Below are positions 8,536-17,320 of a DNA stretch of 64,000 bases, piece by piece (within the stretch, counting starts at the first letter, position 1; every line of letters starts with the position of its first letter). Source of the stretch: Aeromonas jandaei (lineage in GTDB: Bacteria > Pseudomonadota > Gammaproteobacteria > Enterobacterales > Aeromonadaceae); assembly GCF_037890695.1 (NCBI RefSeq), contig NZ_CP149571.1:765001-829000 (forward strand), read 5' to 3'. The notes beneath the pieces were generated by a model. That model saw only the letters and a list, made by a program, of their open reading frames with translations. It did not search any database and had not been told where the DNA came from. The position numbers and the translations under genes were made by a program.

Positions 8536-8566
8536 ATGAAATGCAGATCGGCGGGAATGAATGACA
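8536..8566 (-). promoter_or_regulatory. Candidate YpdB-binding direct repeat upstream of yhjX
   Basis: On the minus strand TGTCATTCAT and TGCATTTCAT occur as direct repeats separated by exactly 11 bases. The E. coli YpdB target is GGCATTTCAT-N11-GGCATTTCAT. The yhjX-proximal copy matches nine of ten positions and the distal copy six of ten. The pair begins about 78 bases upstream of the yhjX start and ends two bases after the ypdB stop. Confidence 0.65.
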
Positions 8567-8567
8567 A

Positions 8568-9299
8568 TCAGAGCCGCATCAGCTGACGGAACGCCTTGAT
8601 GTTGCTGCGACTGACCGGCACCTCGAACGGCAGATCATGGAGCCGAATGAGATAGGTGCTGTTAAACCAGGGGACGATTTCGCGGATCTTGTTGATGTTG
8701 ACGCAGTAGGAGCGGTGGCAGCGGAAGAACCCCTCGGCAGGCAAGCGGCTGACAAACTCGCTGATGGTCATGGTCATCACGTAACGGTCATCGCGGGTGT
8801 AGACATAGGTGAGCTTCTCGTCGGCTTCCGCGTAGTAGATCTGCTCGCAGGGGGTGACGATGATGCGCTCCCCCTTCACCAGATTGACGGTGCGATTCTG
8901 CGCTGCCCCCGGCTCGCTCCCCTGCCCCGCCTGCGCCTTGCCCGCCTGCTCCAGCTTTTGCAACAGGCTGATGAGGCGCGGCTCGTTATAGGGTTTGAGG
9001 ATGTAGTCGAACGCCTCCAGCTCGAACGCCTCCACCGCAAACTCCTTGTAGGCGGTGACGAAGACGATGTGGGGCGGGTGACTCGACTTGTGCAGGTTCT
9101 TGGCCAGCAGCAAGCCGTCGATGGAGGGGATCTGGATATCCAGAAACACCACGTCCACCTCGTGATCCTGCAGGTATTTGAATGCCTCCAGCCCATCCTC
9201 AAAGCTCGCCACTATCTCGATGGTGCTGTGCTGATTCACCAGATAGATGAGCTCCTCGCGAGCCAGATATTCATCTTCCACTATGATCGCTTTCAGCAT
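8568..9299 (-). CDS. ypdB: LytTR-family response regulator (YpdB-like)
   Basis: A 243-residue response regulator: receiver domain (residues 1-120, acidic pocket Glu8/Asp9, phospho-acceptor Asp54 in VVFLDIQIPS) followed by a LytTR DNA-binding domain (about residues 140-243, with VKGERIIVTPCEQIYYAEA and FFRCHRSYCVNI). I start at 9299 ([11 protein letters not shown]), where AGAGG lies a suitable distance upstream. A GTG at 9323 would add eight non-homologous residues. The ATG overlaps the stop of a 19-codon ORF that is itself a decayed copy of this gene's start. It pairs with the LytS-type kinase upstream and presumably controls yhjX. Confidence 0.9.
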   Translation of the reverse strand: MLKAIIVEDEYLAREELIYLVNQHSTIEIVASFEDGLEAFKYLQDHEVDVVFLDIQIPSIDGLLLAKNLHKSSHPPHIVFVTAYKEFAVEAFELEAFDYILKPYNEPRLISLLQKLEQAGKAQAGQGSEPGAAQNRTVNLVKGERIIVTPCEQIYYAEADEKLTYVYTRDDRYVMTMTISEFVSRLPAEGFFRCHRSYCVNINKIREIVPWFNSTYLIRLHDLPFEVPVSRSNIKAFRQLMRL

Positions 9300-9352
9300 G
9301 ACAACACCTCTCGCGGCACACACTTATCCTCAACCATGATGGCACTCAGCAT
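9247..9352 (-). repeat. Diverged 53-base tandem duplication at the ypdA-ypdB junction
   Basis: Bases 9352-9300 and 9299-9247 (minus strand) are imperfect tandem copies beginning ATGCTGAGTGCCATCATGG and ATGCTGAAAGCGATCATAG. The 53-base period is not a multiple of three, which is why the upstream copy leaves frame and stops exactly at the second ATGCTGA. Confidence 0.75.
9293..9352 (-). CDS. 19-residue coupling ORF, decayed duplicate of the ypdB start
   Basis: The frame encodes [19 protein letters not shown], which aligns with the ypdB start [18 protein letters not shown] at 11 of 18 positions. Its ATG overlaps the kinase stop as ATGCTGA (9352-9346), and its own stop overlaps the true ypdB ATG in the same ATGCTGA arrangement (9299-9293). 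It could pass ribosomes from the kinase gene to the regulator gene. Whether it is translated is unknown. Confidence 0.55.
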   Translation of the reverse strand: MLSAIMVEDKCVPREVLSC

Positions 9353-11019
9353 GGCATCGACTCCTGATCCGGCAGATAGAAACTCACCTCGGTACCCGGC
9401 TCCAGCCGCTTGAGGTGCAGGCCATCGCCATAGAGCAGCTTGACCCGCTGATGTACGTTCATCAGGCCGATGCTGCGGCTCTCCACCCGACCGGCGGCCA
9501 CCCCGTCGATCACCTCCTGACTGATGCCGTAACCGGTGTCCCGCACCGCCACCCGGATGCCGCCCGCCAGCTGTTTCACCTCGATGGTGACCCGGCCCGG
9601 CGCACTACGGGGCTGGATGCCGTGCAGGATGGCGTTTTCCACCAGCGGCTGCAACAGCAGGCTCGGCACCTCGATATGCACGTCATCCACATCGAACACC
9701 ACCTCCAGCTTGTCGCCAAAGCGGGCCTGCTCGATGGCCACGTAGTCGCGCACCTGCTGCAACTCCTCCTTGATGTCGATGAGGGTGTCCCCCTTGTTGA
9801 GGTTGTAGCGCAGGTAATCCGCCAGATTGGCGATCAGCTGGCGCGCCTGCTGGGGCCGGATGCGGATCAGCGACGAGATGGCATTGAGGGCATTGAACAG
9901 GAAGTGCGGGTTGATCTTGCTCTGCAGCGCGGTGAACTCCGCCTTGCGGGTCATCTCTTTCAACTGCTCGATGCGCGACACCTCCATCTGGGTGGAGATG
10001 AGTTGGGAGAGGCCGACCGCCATCTCCCGCAGCGAACTGGTGATGCTGTGGGTGCGACGGTAGTAGATCTTGAGGGTGCCGCTGACGGCGCCGTTCTCCC
10101 GCAGCGGAATAATGATGACCGAGTGGAAGTCGGCCAGATGGTACTGGCGCAGATCGTTGTTGATGATGATCTGGTCGAGCAGCACCGCCTGCTGGGTCAT
10201 GCCGCTGATGGCGTGGTGCTCCTCCAGCTCGTAGTAATCCTTGCCCACCCCGACATAGGCCAGCACGTCGCGGGTGTCGGTGATGGCCACCGCGTCGGCA
10301 CTGATCTCGCTGCGAATGATGGCGCAGACCTGGCTCAGGGAGTGGCGATCGATGTTCTGGAAGAAGGGCAGCGTCTTGTTGGCGATGTCGAGCGCCAGCT
10401 TGGCCTGCTTGGCGGCAATCAGCTCCTTCTCGTCATCCAGATCCTGCACCAGCTTGATGATGAGGCCGATGCAGAGCGCCCCGGCGATCATCGGGTAAGC
10501 GATATGGCTGACGATCTCGACGCCCACCTCGTGCGGCTCGGTCAGCAGCCAGATCAGCAGCATGGTGAGCCCTTCACAGAGCATCCCCGCCAGAATGCCG
10601 TAGAGCCAGAGCCGCGACTTGCGGCAGCGCAGGTGCAGCCAGGTGGCGAGCAGGCCGGCGATGATGCTGGCGATGAGGCACGGGATCGAAGTGTGGCCAT
10701 CCATGTCGATGAGATAGCGGTGCAGACCGGAGATAACCCCGGCCGGAATACCGACCCAGGGGCCAAACAGAATGCCGCCCGAGATAATGGCGATGATCCG
10801 CACGTTGACCAGCGCCCCCTCCACCGGAATGCCGGTATAGGTACTGAACACCGCAAACAGACAGAAGATGGTGGCAACCAGCACCCGCTCCGCCGGTGTA
10901 TGATCCTGTTTCTGGAACAGCCGCTGGAACGGCCGGGTGCGGGTCAGGAAGAAGAGGGTCATCAGCATCAGCGCCGCCCGTTCGAACACCGCCAGCAGCA
11001 TCATCTGATTTTCAAGCAT
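9346..11019 (-). CDS. ypdA: LytS/YpdA-type sensor histidine kinase
   Basis: A 557-residue membrane kinase. The first 195 residues contain about six hydrophobic segments of the 5TM-5TMR-LYT sensor type ([20 protein letters not shown]). Residues 215-345 resemble a GAF domain. The phospho-acceptor motif [17 protein letters not shown] (His372) and a C-terminal HATPase with DTGYGIS and [14 protein letters not shown] follow. In E. coli the homologous YpdA responds to pyruvate and phosphorylates YpdB. The gene order kinase, regulator, yhjX places the sensor, regulator and target together. Confidence 0.9.
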   Translation of the reverse strand: MLENQMMLLAVFERAALMLMTLFFLTRTRPFQRLFQKQDHTPAERVLVATIFCLFAVFSTYTGIPVEGALVNVRIIAIISGGILFGPWVGIPAGVISGLHRYLIDMDGHTSIPCLIASIIAGLLATWLHLRCRKSRLWLYGILAGMLCEGLTMLLIWLLTEPHEVGVEIVSHIAYPMIAGALCIGLIIKLVQDLDDEKELIAAKQAKLALDIANKTLPFFQNIDRHSLSQVCAIIRSEISADAVAITDTRDVLAYVGVGKDYYELEEHHAISGMTQQAVLLDQIIINNDLRQYHLADFHSVIIIPLRENGAVSGTLKIYYRRTHSITSSLREMAVGLSQLISTQMEVSRIEQLKEMTRKAEFTALQSKINPHFLFNALNAISSLIRIRPQQARQLIANLADYLRYNLNKGDTLIDIKEELQQVRDYVAIEQARFGDKLEVVFDVDDVHIEVPSLLLQPLVENAILHGIQPRSAPGRVTIEVKQLAGGIRVAVRDTGYGISQEVIDGVAAGRVESRSIGLMNVHQRVKLLYGDGLHLKRLEPGTEVSFYLPDQESMPC

Positions 11020-11096
11020 CCAGACCCCCTCTTGTCACTCGTTCAACCCACAATCATCACCAAAAACCGGGGCCGGATAAACCAGCCCCAGCGACA

Positions 11097-12287
11097 TCAA
11101 CAATATTGGCCGGCCACCCAGCCGGATGACCAGGCCCACTGGAAGTTGTAGCCACCGAGCCAGCCGGTCACATCCACCACCTCGCCGATGAAGTAGAGGC
11201 CGGGCACCTTGCGCGCTTCCATGGTCTTGGAGGAGAGCTCGTTGGTATCGACGCCACCTAGGGTCACTTCTGCGGTGCGATACCCCTCGGTGCCGTTAGG
11301 CAGGATCTGCCAGTCACCCAGCAGGTTGGCGATCGCCTCAAGTTCCCGTTCGTTATATTGGCGCATCGGCTTGCTGACCAGCTGACCCAGCTCCACCAGC
11401 TTGTCGACGAAGCGCTTGGGCAGCTCGCGCCCCAGCACGGTTTTCAGCTCCTGTGCCGGATGCGCATGTGCCCATTCGCGCAAGGCAGCCGGAATATCCA
11501 GCTCCGGCAGCAGGTTGATGTGGATCTTCTCGCCGGCGTGCCAGTAGGAGGAGATCTGCAGGATGACGGGGCCGGAGAGGCCGCGATGGGTGAACAGCAT
11601 CGCCTCCTTGAAGCGGGTGCCATCCTCGGCGGTCACCGTCACCGGCAGGCTGATGCCCGCCAGATCGGCGAACGCCTCTTTCTCCGCCTGATGGAGGGTG
11701 AAGGGCACCAGACCGGCGCGGGTCGGAATGACCTTGAGGCCAAACTGCTCCGCCAGCTTGAAGCCGTATGGGGTCGCCCCCAGCTTGGGCATGGAGAGAC
11801 CACCGGTGGCGATGACCAGCGAGTGACAGCCGATCTCCCCCTTGCTGGTCGTCAGCACGAAACCCTCGCCCTGCTTGCTGACGGTGAGGATCTCGGTCTG
11901 GAACTGCAGGGTCACCCCGGCCCAGTCGCACTCGGTAAGCAGCGCATCGACGATCTCCTTGGCGCTCTCGAGACAGAAGAGCTGCCCCAGGGTGCGCTCG
12001 TGATAGTTGACCCCGTGGCGATCCACCAGATCGATGAAATCCTGCTGGGTGTAGCGAGCCAGTGCCGACTTGCTGAAGTGGGGATTCTCCGACAGGTAGG
12101 CGTGAGCGCCAGCCTGATGGTTGGTGAAGTTGCAGCGACCACCGCCACTGATGAGGATCTTGCGGCCCGGTTTCTTGGCATTGTCGAGCACCAGCACCGA
12201 GCGGCCCCGATAGCCCGCCTGCGCCGCACACATCAATCCGGCCGCACCGGCCCCGATCACCACCACATCGACCTGCTTCATCATCAC
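11097..12287 (-). CDS. HI0933/BaiN-family flavoprotein
   Basis: A 396-residue NAD(P)/FAD-dependent oxidoreductase of the HI0933 family (E. coli YhiN). The N-terminal dinucleotide fold VVVIGAGAAGLMCA (residues 8-21) binds FAD, and the family block KKPGRKILISGGGRCNFTN follows at about residue 38-56. The C-terminus carries GLYFIGEVVDVTGWLGGYNFQWAWSSG, also diagnostic. The physiological reaction of this family is not well established in gammaproteobacteria. It is transcribed alone, with ftnA upstream on the same strand. Confidence 0.9.
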   Translation of the reverse strand: MMMKQVDVVVIGAGAAGLMCAAQAGYRGRSVLVLDNAKKPGRKILISGGGRCNFTNHQAGAHAYLSENPHFSKSALARYTQQDFIDLVDRHGVNYHERTLGQLFCLESAKEIVDALLTECDWAGVTLQFQTEILTVSKQGEGFVLTTSKGEIGCHSLVIATGGLSMPKLGATPYGFKLAEQFGLKVIPTRAGLVPFTLHQAEKEAFADLAGISLPVTVTAEDGTRFKEAMLFTHRGLSGPVILQISSYWHAGEKIHINLLPELDIPAALREWAHAHPAQELKTVLGRELPKRFVDKLVELGQLVSKPMRQYNERELEAIANLLGDWQILPNGTEGYRTAEVTLGGVDTNELSSKTMEARKVPGLYFIGEVVDVTGWLGGYNFQWAWSSGWVAGQYC

Positions 12288-12375
12288 TCACTTATCAAAA
12301 TAGAAACGGCACCTGGCCAGAACCGAGATTGCCTCTGGCGGAACACAACCATAGTGGCTGCCAACCAGAATAAAC

Positions 12376-12397
12376 AACGGCCCTTAAAAGGGCCGTT
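12376..12397 (-). terminator. Hairpin after ftnA, probable terminator
   Basis: AACGGCCC-TTAAAA-GGGCCGTT forms a perfect eight-pair stem between ftnA and the flavoprotein gene. The following minus-strand tail (GTTTATTCTGG) is only moderately U-rich, so efficiency is uncertain. Confidence 0.5.
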
Positions 12398-12431
12398 ATT
12401 GTACTGGCTGAACACTAAGTGTCCACGACTA

Positions 12432-12956
12432 TCAGGCGTTGCTGTCCATGATGCTGGCCGGAGCGCCCTTGGCCAGTTCGGCCAGCTCCTTGTCGATGAA
12501 GTAGAGGCCTTTGCCATCTTCCCCCACCAGACCGAGACGGTCGACGATGCTCTTGAACAGCTTCTCCTCTTCATGCTGCTCGGCCACATACCACTGCAGG
12601 AAGTTGAAAGTGGAGTAGTCCTGAGTAGTGAAGGCTACGTGGGCCAGACCATTGATGCACTTGGTGATGTGGTACTCGTGCTCCAGGGTGGTACGGAACA
12701 CGTCGCCCAGCGACTTGAACTCGTGGGGAGGGGCATCGATGGCGCCCAGCTTGGGCATGGCACCTGTCTCGCTCACATAGGTGAACAGACGCTCCATATG
12801 CTGGCGCTCCTCGACGGCGTGCTGGCGCAGGAAGGTGGCAGCACCTTCGAAACCCTTGTCTTCACACCAGGCGCTCATCTGCAGATAGAGATTGGAGGAG
12901 TAGAACTCCAGGTTAATCTGCTCGTTCAACTTCTCGATCATGGCTTTGGCCAACAT
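12432..12956 (-). CDS. ftnA: Ferritin FtnA
   Basis: A 174-residue non-haem ferritin that stores iron in a 24-subunit cytoplasmic shell. It begins [20 protein letters not shown] and continues [20 protein letters not shown], with ferroxidase-site residues of the Glu17, EERQH and [32 protein letters not shown] segments. The start at 12956 has GAGGAG upstream; an upstream in-frame ATG at 13013 would add 19 unrelated residues. The C-terminal tail (about 12 residues ending SIMDSNA) is slightly longer than in E. coli FtnA. Confidence 0.94.
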   Translation of the reverse strand: MLAKAMIEKLNEQINLEFYSSNLYLQMSAWCEDKGFEGAATFLRQHAVEERQHMERLFTYVSETGAMPKLGAIDAPPHEFKSLGDVFRTTLEHEYHITKCINGLAHVAFTTQDYSTFNFLQWYVAEQHEEEKLFKSIVDRLGLVGEDGKGLYFIDKELAELAKGAPASIMDSNA

Positions 12957-13048
12957 CTTGTTTCTCCTCAGTGATTTGGTATCGATTGTCGCCACACTCC
13001 GGCCATGAATCAACCCGCCAGAGAGAGGGGGATCCCGTTCCTGCCAAC

Positions 13049-14236
13049 TCAGGGTGTCAGCTCGCCAAGGGAGGCGACATCCACCGGCGCACCGTAATCG
13101 ACGCCCGGCAACTCGAAGCCGTTGAGCTGCATGAAATCCTGCCGCAACCCGGCAAAATCCCCCAGTCCGTGGAAATTGTCCGGCGTCACCTTGGGCCAGA
13201 GCGCCGAAACGGCGGCCTGAATGGCCGGGTCGAGCTCGTGGTCATCCATCCGGATCAGCCGGTTGCCATCGGCCACCACCCCATTGGGCCCGTACATCTT
13301 GGTGGCGAACAGTCGCTGCATCTGCTCGATGCAGCCCTCGTGTACGCCGCGTTCCTTCATCACCCCCATCAGCAGGCCGAGATAAACCGGCAGCACCGGA
13401 ATATAGGCGCTCGCCTTGGTCACCAGCGCCTTGCAGACCGACACCCAGGCGTGGCCACCGATCTCGGCCAGCTGCAGGTTGATGGTCTCGGCGGTGGCGT
13501 GCAGATGCTCCTTGGCATAACCGATGGTGCCATCCCGATAGAGGGGATAGGTGGATTCGGGGCCGATGTAGGAGTAAGCGACGGTCTGTGCACCAGCGGC
13601 GAGACAATCCGCCTGCTGCAACGCCTGCATCCAGAGCTGCCAATCCTCGCCCCCCATCACGGTCACGGTATCGCGGATCTCCTCCGGCGTGGCAGGCGCC
13701 AGCGACTGCTGCACCAGCGTATCGCGCTCCAGATCCAGCCCCCAGCCGCTGAACGGCTGGCCGGTAGTCTTGAGCACCGAACGCACCTGCGTGCCATCGG
13801 GCAGCACCCGGATGCCGCTCGCGAGCGAATAGATCACCAGATCCACCTGCCCCAGCTGCTGGCGGATGGTGTCGATAGCCTGCTGGCGCATGCCGTCGGA
13901 GAAGGCATCACCGATCAGGTTGATGGCGATGCGACCCTCCTGCTCCGCCTCCTTGCGAAACCAGATGTTGTTGTACCAACCGGCACTGCCCAGCCCCTTG
14001 TCGGAGGGGCCACGCTCGAACGAGATGCCAATGGTGTCGGCACCGGCACCGAAGGCGAGCGCAATGCGCGACGCCAGCCCGAACCCGGAGGAGGCCCCCA
14101 GCACCAGCACCCGCTTGGGCCCGCTGAACGGGCCGGCGGCCTTGATGCGTTCGATCTGCTGCTGCACGGCGGCGCGGCAGCCGATAGGGTGACAGTTGCG
14201 GGCAACACAGCCCTGGATCTGCGGATGAATGATCAT
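13049..14236 (-). CDS. fabV: Enoyl-ACP reductase FabV
   Basis: A 395-residue trans-2-enoyl reductase that completes fatty-acid elongation using NADH. It has the FabV start [20 protein letters not shown], the nucleotide-binding segment [17 protein letters not shown] (residues 44-60) and the distinctive active-site spacing Tyr-X8-Lys (Tyr233, Lys242). The start at 14236 has GGAGG upstream. FabV enzymes are larger than FabI and naturally insensitive to triclosan, so intrinsic tolerance can be expected. No other fatty-acid gene adjoins it. Confidence 0.95.
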   Translation of the reverse strand: MIIHPQIQGCVARNCHPIGCRAAVQQQIERIKAAGPFSGPKRVLVLGASSGFGLASRIALAFGAGADTIGISFERGPSDKGLGSAGWYNNIWFRKEAEQEGRIAINLIGDAFSDGMRQQAIDTIRQQLGQVDLVIYSLASGIRVLPDGTQVRSVLKTTGQPFSGWGLDLERDTLVQQSLAPATPEEIRDTVTVMGGEDWQLWMQALQQADCLAAGAQTVAYSYIGPESTYPLYRDGTIGYAKEHLHATAETINLQLAEIGGHAWVSVCKALVTKASAYIPVLPVYLGLLMGVMKERGVHEGCIEQMQRLFATKMYGPNGVVADGNRLIRMDDHELDPAIQAAVSALWPKVTPDNFHGLGDFAGLRQDFMQLNGFELPGVDYGAPVDVASLGELTP

Positions 14237-14647
14237 GAGAAGGCCTCCAAAGAAACTGGCTACAGCATAACCAAGTCGCGGGAGATTAACTTGATGCCGG
14301 ATCTCTATCAGCAAGAAAACGGCAAGAAAAGCAGCAGGAAATCAGGCAGAAAAACAAAAGGGAGCACGTGGCTCCCCAAAGCGGTATTCAGATGCTTTTT
14401 GTTGTTTTGTGTTCATTGCGAAGCACGGGCACATCCTATGCCTCTCACTGGCTGCGGGCAATAGAGTGGGTGTGACCTGGCTCAAACTCCTGTTTAATTT
14501 ACGAGCAAAAAGTGATTATTAATTGAGTCAATTGCAACCGCAGACTCGAAATTAAACTCGTTCAAATCCCTAAACTGTGCCCAAGGCACCATTTTAGTTT
14601 CAGCAGAGATTGGTATAGTGAGTGAAGGATCGGTAAGGAGACATCCC
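14237..14647. other. Intergenic region between fabV and uspA
   Basis: About 410 bases with no convincing protein gene. It must hold the divergent promoters of fabV and uspA. The uspA side has a TATAGT (about 14616) that could be a -10 element. An AT-rich stretch lies near 14500-14530 with AATTGAGTCAATT. A minus-strand hairpin with U-tract (14351-14376) stands 115 bases upstream of fabV, so either the fabV leader is attenuated or a short non-coding transcript ends there. Confidence 0.5.
14351..14376 (-). terminator. Orphan intrinsic terminator upstream of fabV
   Basis: On the minus strand GGGAGC-CACGT-GCTCCC is followed by TTTTGTTTTT. There is no minus-strand gene upstream of it before the divergent uspA, so it belongs either to the fabV leader or to an unannotated short RNA. 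A possible 24-codon ORF (starting ATGAACACAAAACAAC on the minus strand) runs through it but has no clear ribosome-binding site. Confidence 0.6.
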
Positions 14648-15085
14648 ATGAGTGGTACAACCTATTACAAGCACATTCTGGCTGCGATCGACCTGTCGGA
14701 AGATAACCGCAAGGTGATCGACAAGGCGGTGGACAGAGCCCGTTCCAACGGCGCCAAGCTGTCGGTTATCCATGTCGATGTGGACCTCAAGGATCTCTAC
14801 ACCGAGATGATCGATATCGACATCGACAACGTGCAGGATCAGGTGATCGCCGAAGCGAAAGAGAAGCTGGAGGCCTTTCTCGCCTCGGTGGACTACCCCA
14901 TCGAGAAGAAGCTGGTTATCTGCGGCGATCTGAGCGAACGGGTCAATCAGGCGGTCAAGGAGTACGAGATCGATCTGCTGGTGTGCGGCCATCGCCAGAG
15001 CTTCTGGAGCCTGCTCACCTCGAGCGCCCGTCAGCTGATGAATACCGTGCCCTGCGATCTGCTGGTCGTTCCCTTGCAGAAGTGA
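14648..15085 (+). CDS. uspA: Universal stress protein UspA
   Basis: A 145-residue cytoplasmic Usp-fold protein close to E. coli UspA: YKHILAAIDLSEDNRKVI at the start, LSVIHVDVDLKDLYTEMIDI in the middle and VCGHRQSFWSLLTSSARQLMNTVPCDLLVVP at the end. UspA proteins are induced by growth arrest and many stresses. The start at 14648 is preceded by AAGGAGACATCCC. The trpS leader begins only 25 bases after its stop. Confidence 0.93.
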   Translation: MSGTTYYKHILAAIDLSEDNRKVIDKAVDRARSNGAKLSVIHVDVDLKDLYTEMIDIDIDNVQDQVIAEAKEKLEAFLASVDYPIEKKLVICGDLSERVNQAVKEYEIDLLVCGHRQSFWSLLTSSARQLMNTVPCDLLVVPLQK

Positions 15086-15110
15086 TCAAACCGGCGTAGT
15101 GTGATTTGCC

Positions 15111-15158
15111 ATGAATATGACCTCATTCAATCACAACTACTGGTGGTGCTGCTCTTAA
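15111..15158 (+). CDS. Putative trpS leader peptide with tandem Trp codons
   Basis: A 15-residue frame encodes MNMTSFNHNYWWCCS. The two adjacent TGG codons (15141-15146) immediately precede the first arm of a set of mutually exclusive hairpins that end in a terminator, the classic geometry of a tryptophan attenuator. There is no strong Shine-Dalgarno sequence upstream of the ATG, which is the weak point; the second in-frame ATG at 15117 is an alternative start. Translation is inferred. Confidence 0.75.
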   Translation: MNMTSFNHNYWWCCS

Positions 15159-15234
15159 ACAGGCGGCACCGCGTTTCTATTGTAAATTTCCCAAAGAAAA
15201 CACCGTGACCGCCGAGAGGCGGTCAACTGTTTTT
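15146..15234 (+). promoter_or_regulatory. Trp-type transcription attenuator upstream of trpS
   Basis: Four segments can pair alternately. Segment 1 GTGCTGC (15146-15152) pairs with segment 2 GCGGCAC (15163-15169). Segment 2 GGCGGCAC (15162-15169) can instead pair with segment 3 GTGACCGCC (15205-15213, one bulged A) as antiterminator. Segment 3 GACCGCC (15207-15213) pairs with segment 4 GGCGGTC (15218-15224) across a GAGA loop as terminator, followed by AACTGTTTTT. A ribosome stalled at the WW codons would cover segment 1 and favour 2:3, allowing trpS transcription when charged tRNA-Trp is scarce. Confidence 0.78.
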
Positions 15235-15277
15235 ATCCCTTTGTCGCCTCCCGGCTCACCCAACTGGAGAGAGTGAC

Positions 15278-16291
15278 ATGCACAACCCCGTTATCCTGAC
15301 TGGCGATCGTCCCACCGGCAAACTGCATATCGGCCACTATGTCGGCTCCCTGCGCCAGCGCGTCGAAGCCCAGCACCACTACCGTCAATTCGTGATGATC
15401 GCCGATCTGCAGGCGCTGACCGACAACGGCCACAACCCGGCCAAGGTGACTGACAATGTGCTGGAGGTGATGGCCGACTATCTGGCGGTCGGCCTCGACC
15501 CGGCCAAGACCACCTTCTGTCTGCAGAGCGCCCTGCCCGCCCTCGCCGAGCTCACCTGCTACTACCTCAATCTGGTCAGCGTCGCCCGGCTGGAACGCAA
15601 CCCCACCGTCAAGACGGAGATCCAGCAAAAAGGGTTCGAACGCACGCTGCCGGCAGGTTTTCTGGTTTATCCGGTGAGTCAGGCCGCCGACATCACCGCC
15701 TTTCGCGCCAGCCATGTGCCGGTCGGGGAAGATCAGCTGCCGATGTTGGAGCAGACCAACGAGATCGTCCGCCGCTTCAACTCTCTGGTAGGCAAAGAGG
15801 TGCTGACCGAATGCCAGCCGATCCTGAGCGACACCGGCCGCCTGCCCGGCATCGACGGCAAGGCCAAGATGTCCAAGTCTCTGGGCAACACCATAGAGCT
15901 CGGCATGTCGGCGGAAGAGGTCAAACAGGCGGTGTTCGCCATGTATACCGACCCCAACCACCTCAAGGTGAGCGATCCGGGTCAAGTGGAGGGGAATACG
16001 GTGTTCACCTATCTCGATGCCTTCCACCCCGACAAGGAGCTGGTCGTCGAGATGAAGGCGCACTACCGGCGCGGCGGACTGGGCGACATGCGCTGCAAAC
16101 AGGTGCTGAACGACTGCCTGCAGACCCTGCTCGCCCCGATGCGGGAGCGCCGTGCTGCGGCCATCGCCGACAAGAAGATGCTGCTGGAACTGCTCTATCA
16201 GGGCACCGAGCAGGCCCGCATCATCACCGATGAGGTTTTGGCGGAGGTGAAAAGCGCCATGGGGCTCGACTACTTCGCCAGCATCCGCTGA
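15278..16291 (+). CDS. trpS: Tryptophanyl-tRNA synthetase (second type)
   Basis: A 337-residue class I synthetase that charges tRNA-Trp. The signature motifs are present: HIGH at residues 17-20 in [17 protein letters not shown], and KMSKS at residues 197-201. The sequence differs clearly from the E. coli housekeeping TrpRS (which has PSGELTIGNY) and belongs to the group often present as an additional, regulated copy. GGAGAGAGTGAC precedes the ATG. The attenuator upstream predicts induction on tryptophan starvation. The last 22 bases overlap the 3' end of the convergent LysR gene. Confidence 0.92.
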   Translation: MHNPVILTGDRPTGKLHIGHYVGSLRQRVEAQHHYRQFVMIADLQALTDNGHNPAKVTDNVLEVMADYLAVGLDPAKTTFCLQSALPALAELTCYYLNLVSVARLERNPTVKTEIQQKGFERTLPAGFLVYPVSQAADITAFRASHVPVGEDQLPMLEQTNEIVRRFNSLVGKEVLTECQPILSDTGRLPGIDGKAKMSKSLGNTIELGMSAEEVKQAVFAMYTDPNHLKVSDPGQVEGNTVFTYLDAFHPDKELVVEMKAHYRRGGLGDMRCKQVLNDCLQTLLAPMRERRAAAIADKKMLLELLYQGTEQARIITDEVLAEVKSAMGLDYFASIR

Positions 16292-17229
16292 GTCGGCGTA
16301 CCGAGCGCATCGGCGCCGTAGAGGTCGTACACCAGCTGGTGCAGCAGGCTCTTGAACCAGCTGATCGCCTCGTCATGGGCGGTCAGCGGGTGGCCCGCCA
16401 TCAGATAGACGATAGGAATCTCCGGATCCAGCTGATGCATCCGCAGCGGGTAGTAGCGGCAGAAGTGGCGCCCGATCATCTCGGGCACCACCACCAGATA
16501 GCGGCCGGTCGCCATCAGCGGCGGCACCGCCATAAAGCTCGGTAACCTGACCCCCAGCTCCCGCTCCACCCCGAAGCGGGCCAGCCAGAGCTCCACCATC
16601 GCCTGGCTGTGGCCCCAGCTGGAGGTGTGGATATGGGGGCGGCTGACCAGCTCGACCGGAGTCAACAGATCGGGCAGCTCGCTGCCAAGGGGCGACAGGC
16701 AGACCAGCGGATTGCTGAACCACTCCTCGCGCCAGAGACGGGGCGAGAGGTGGTTGGCACCGGCAAAACCGATCACCAGATCCAGCTCCCCCTTCTCCAG
16801 CTCCCGCTCGTAGTCGCTGTCGGCCAGTTCGCACACCTCCAGCCGGCAGTGGGGCGCTGCGCGGAACAAGCGATCCACCAGCAACGGCACCAGCCCGTGC
16901 TCTACCGAACCCGGGGTGGCGATGCGGAAGATCCGCCGCGCGCTGGCAGGTTCGAATCCCTTGGCCTGCCGCAACCCCTGCTCCAGCATCGCCAGCGCCT
17001 GCCGCACCGGCCCGGCCAACGCCTTGGCCCGCTCGGTCGGCATCATCTCCCGTCGGCTCATCACGAAGAGGGGGTCATCCAGCGCGATCCGCAACCGACC
17101 CAGCGCATGGCTGACGGTGGATTGGGAGAGATGCAGCCGTTCAGCGGCACGGGTGACGTTGCGCTCCTGCATCAGCATGTCGAATACGGCGAGCAGGTTG
17201 AGGTCGAGGCGGGAGAGAGAGCTATCCAT
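16270..17229 (-). CDS. LysR-family transcriptional regulator
   Basis: A 319-residue LysR regulator with an N-terminal winged helix ([20 protein letters not shown], then [19 protein letters not shown]) of the LeuO/NodD-like subgroup and a C-terminal effector domain. It is divergent from a DMT-family exporter gene with 91 bases between, the usual arrangement of a LysR protein and its target. Its inducer is unknown. The C-terminal 20 residues ([12 protein letters not shown]) extend over the end of trpS. Confidence 0.88.
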   Translation of the reverse strand: MDSSLSRLDLNLLAVFDMLMQERNVTRAAERLHLSQSTVSHALGRLRIALDDPLFVMSRREMMPTERAKALAGPVRQALAMLEQGLRQAKGFEPASARRIFRIATPGSVEHGLVPLLVDRLFRAAPHCRLEVCELADSDYERELEKGELDLVIGFAGANHLSPRLWREEWFSNPLVCLSPLGSELPDLLTPVELVSRPHIHTSSWGHSQAMVELWLARFGVERELGVRLPSFMAVPPLMATGRYLVVVPEMIGRHFCRYYPLRMHQLDPEIPIVYLMAGHPLTAHDEAISWFKSLLHQLVYDLYGADALGTPTQRMLAK

Positions 17230-17245
17230 CGATATTAGCCATAGT

Positions 17246-17262
17246 TGAATGCCGACAATTCA
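17246..17262. promoter_or_regulatory. Possible LysR operator
   Basis: TGAAT-GCCGACA-ATTCA is an interrupted inverted repeat in the 91-base gap between the divergent LysR and DMT genes, just upstream of the LysR start. Its location fits an autoregulatory LysR site; binding is inferred. Confidence 0.4.
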
Positions 17263-17320
17263 TTTTTACCATAGTAACAGATTACCTAGAATGCGCAGGC
17301 TTAATACATCGGAGATTAAA

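Noticed and set aside
14500..14540. FNR-like site AATTGAGTCAATT upstream of uspA
   Set aside because: The half-sites TTGA and TCAA are separated by one base instead of the four required for FNR, so it is a chance palindrome or another factor's site.
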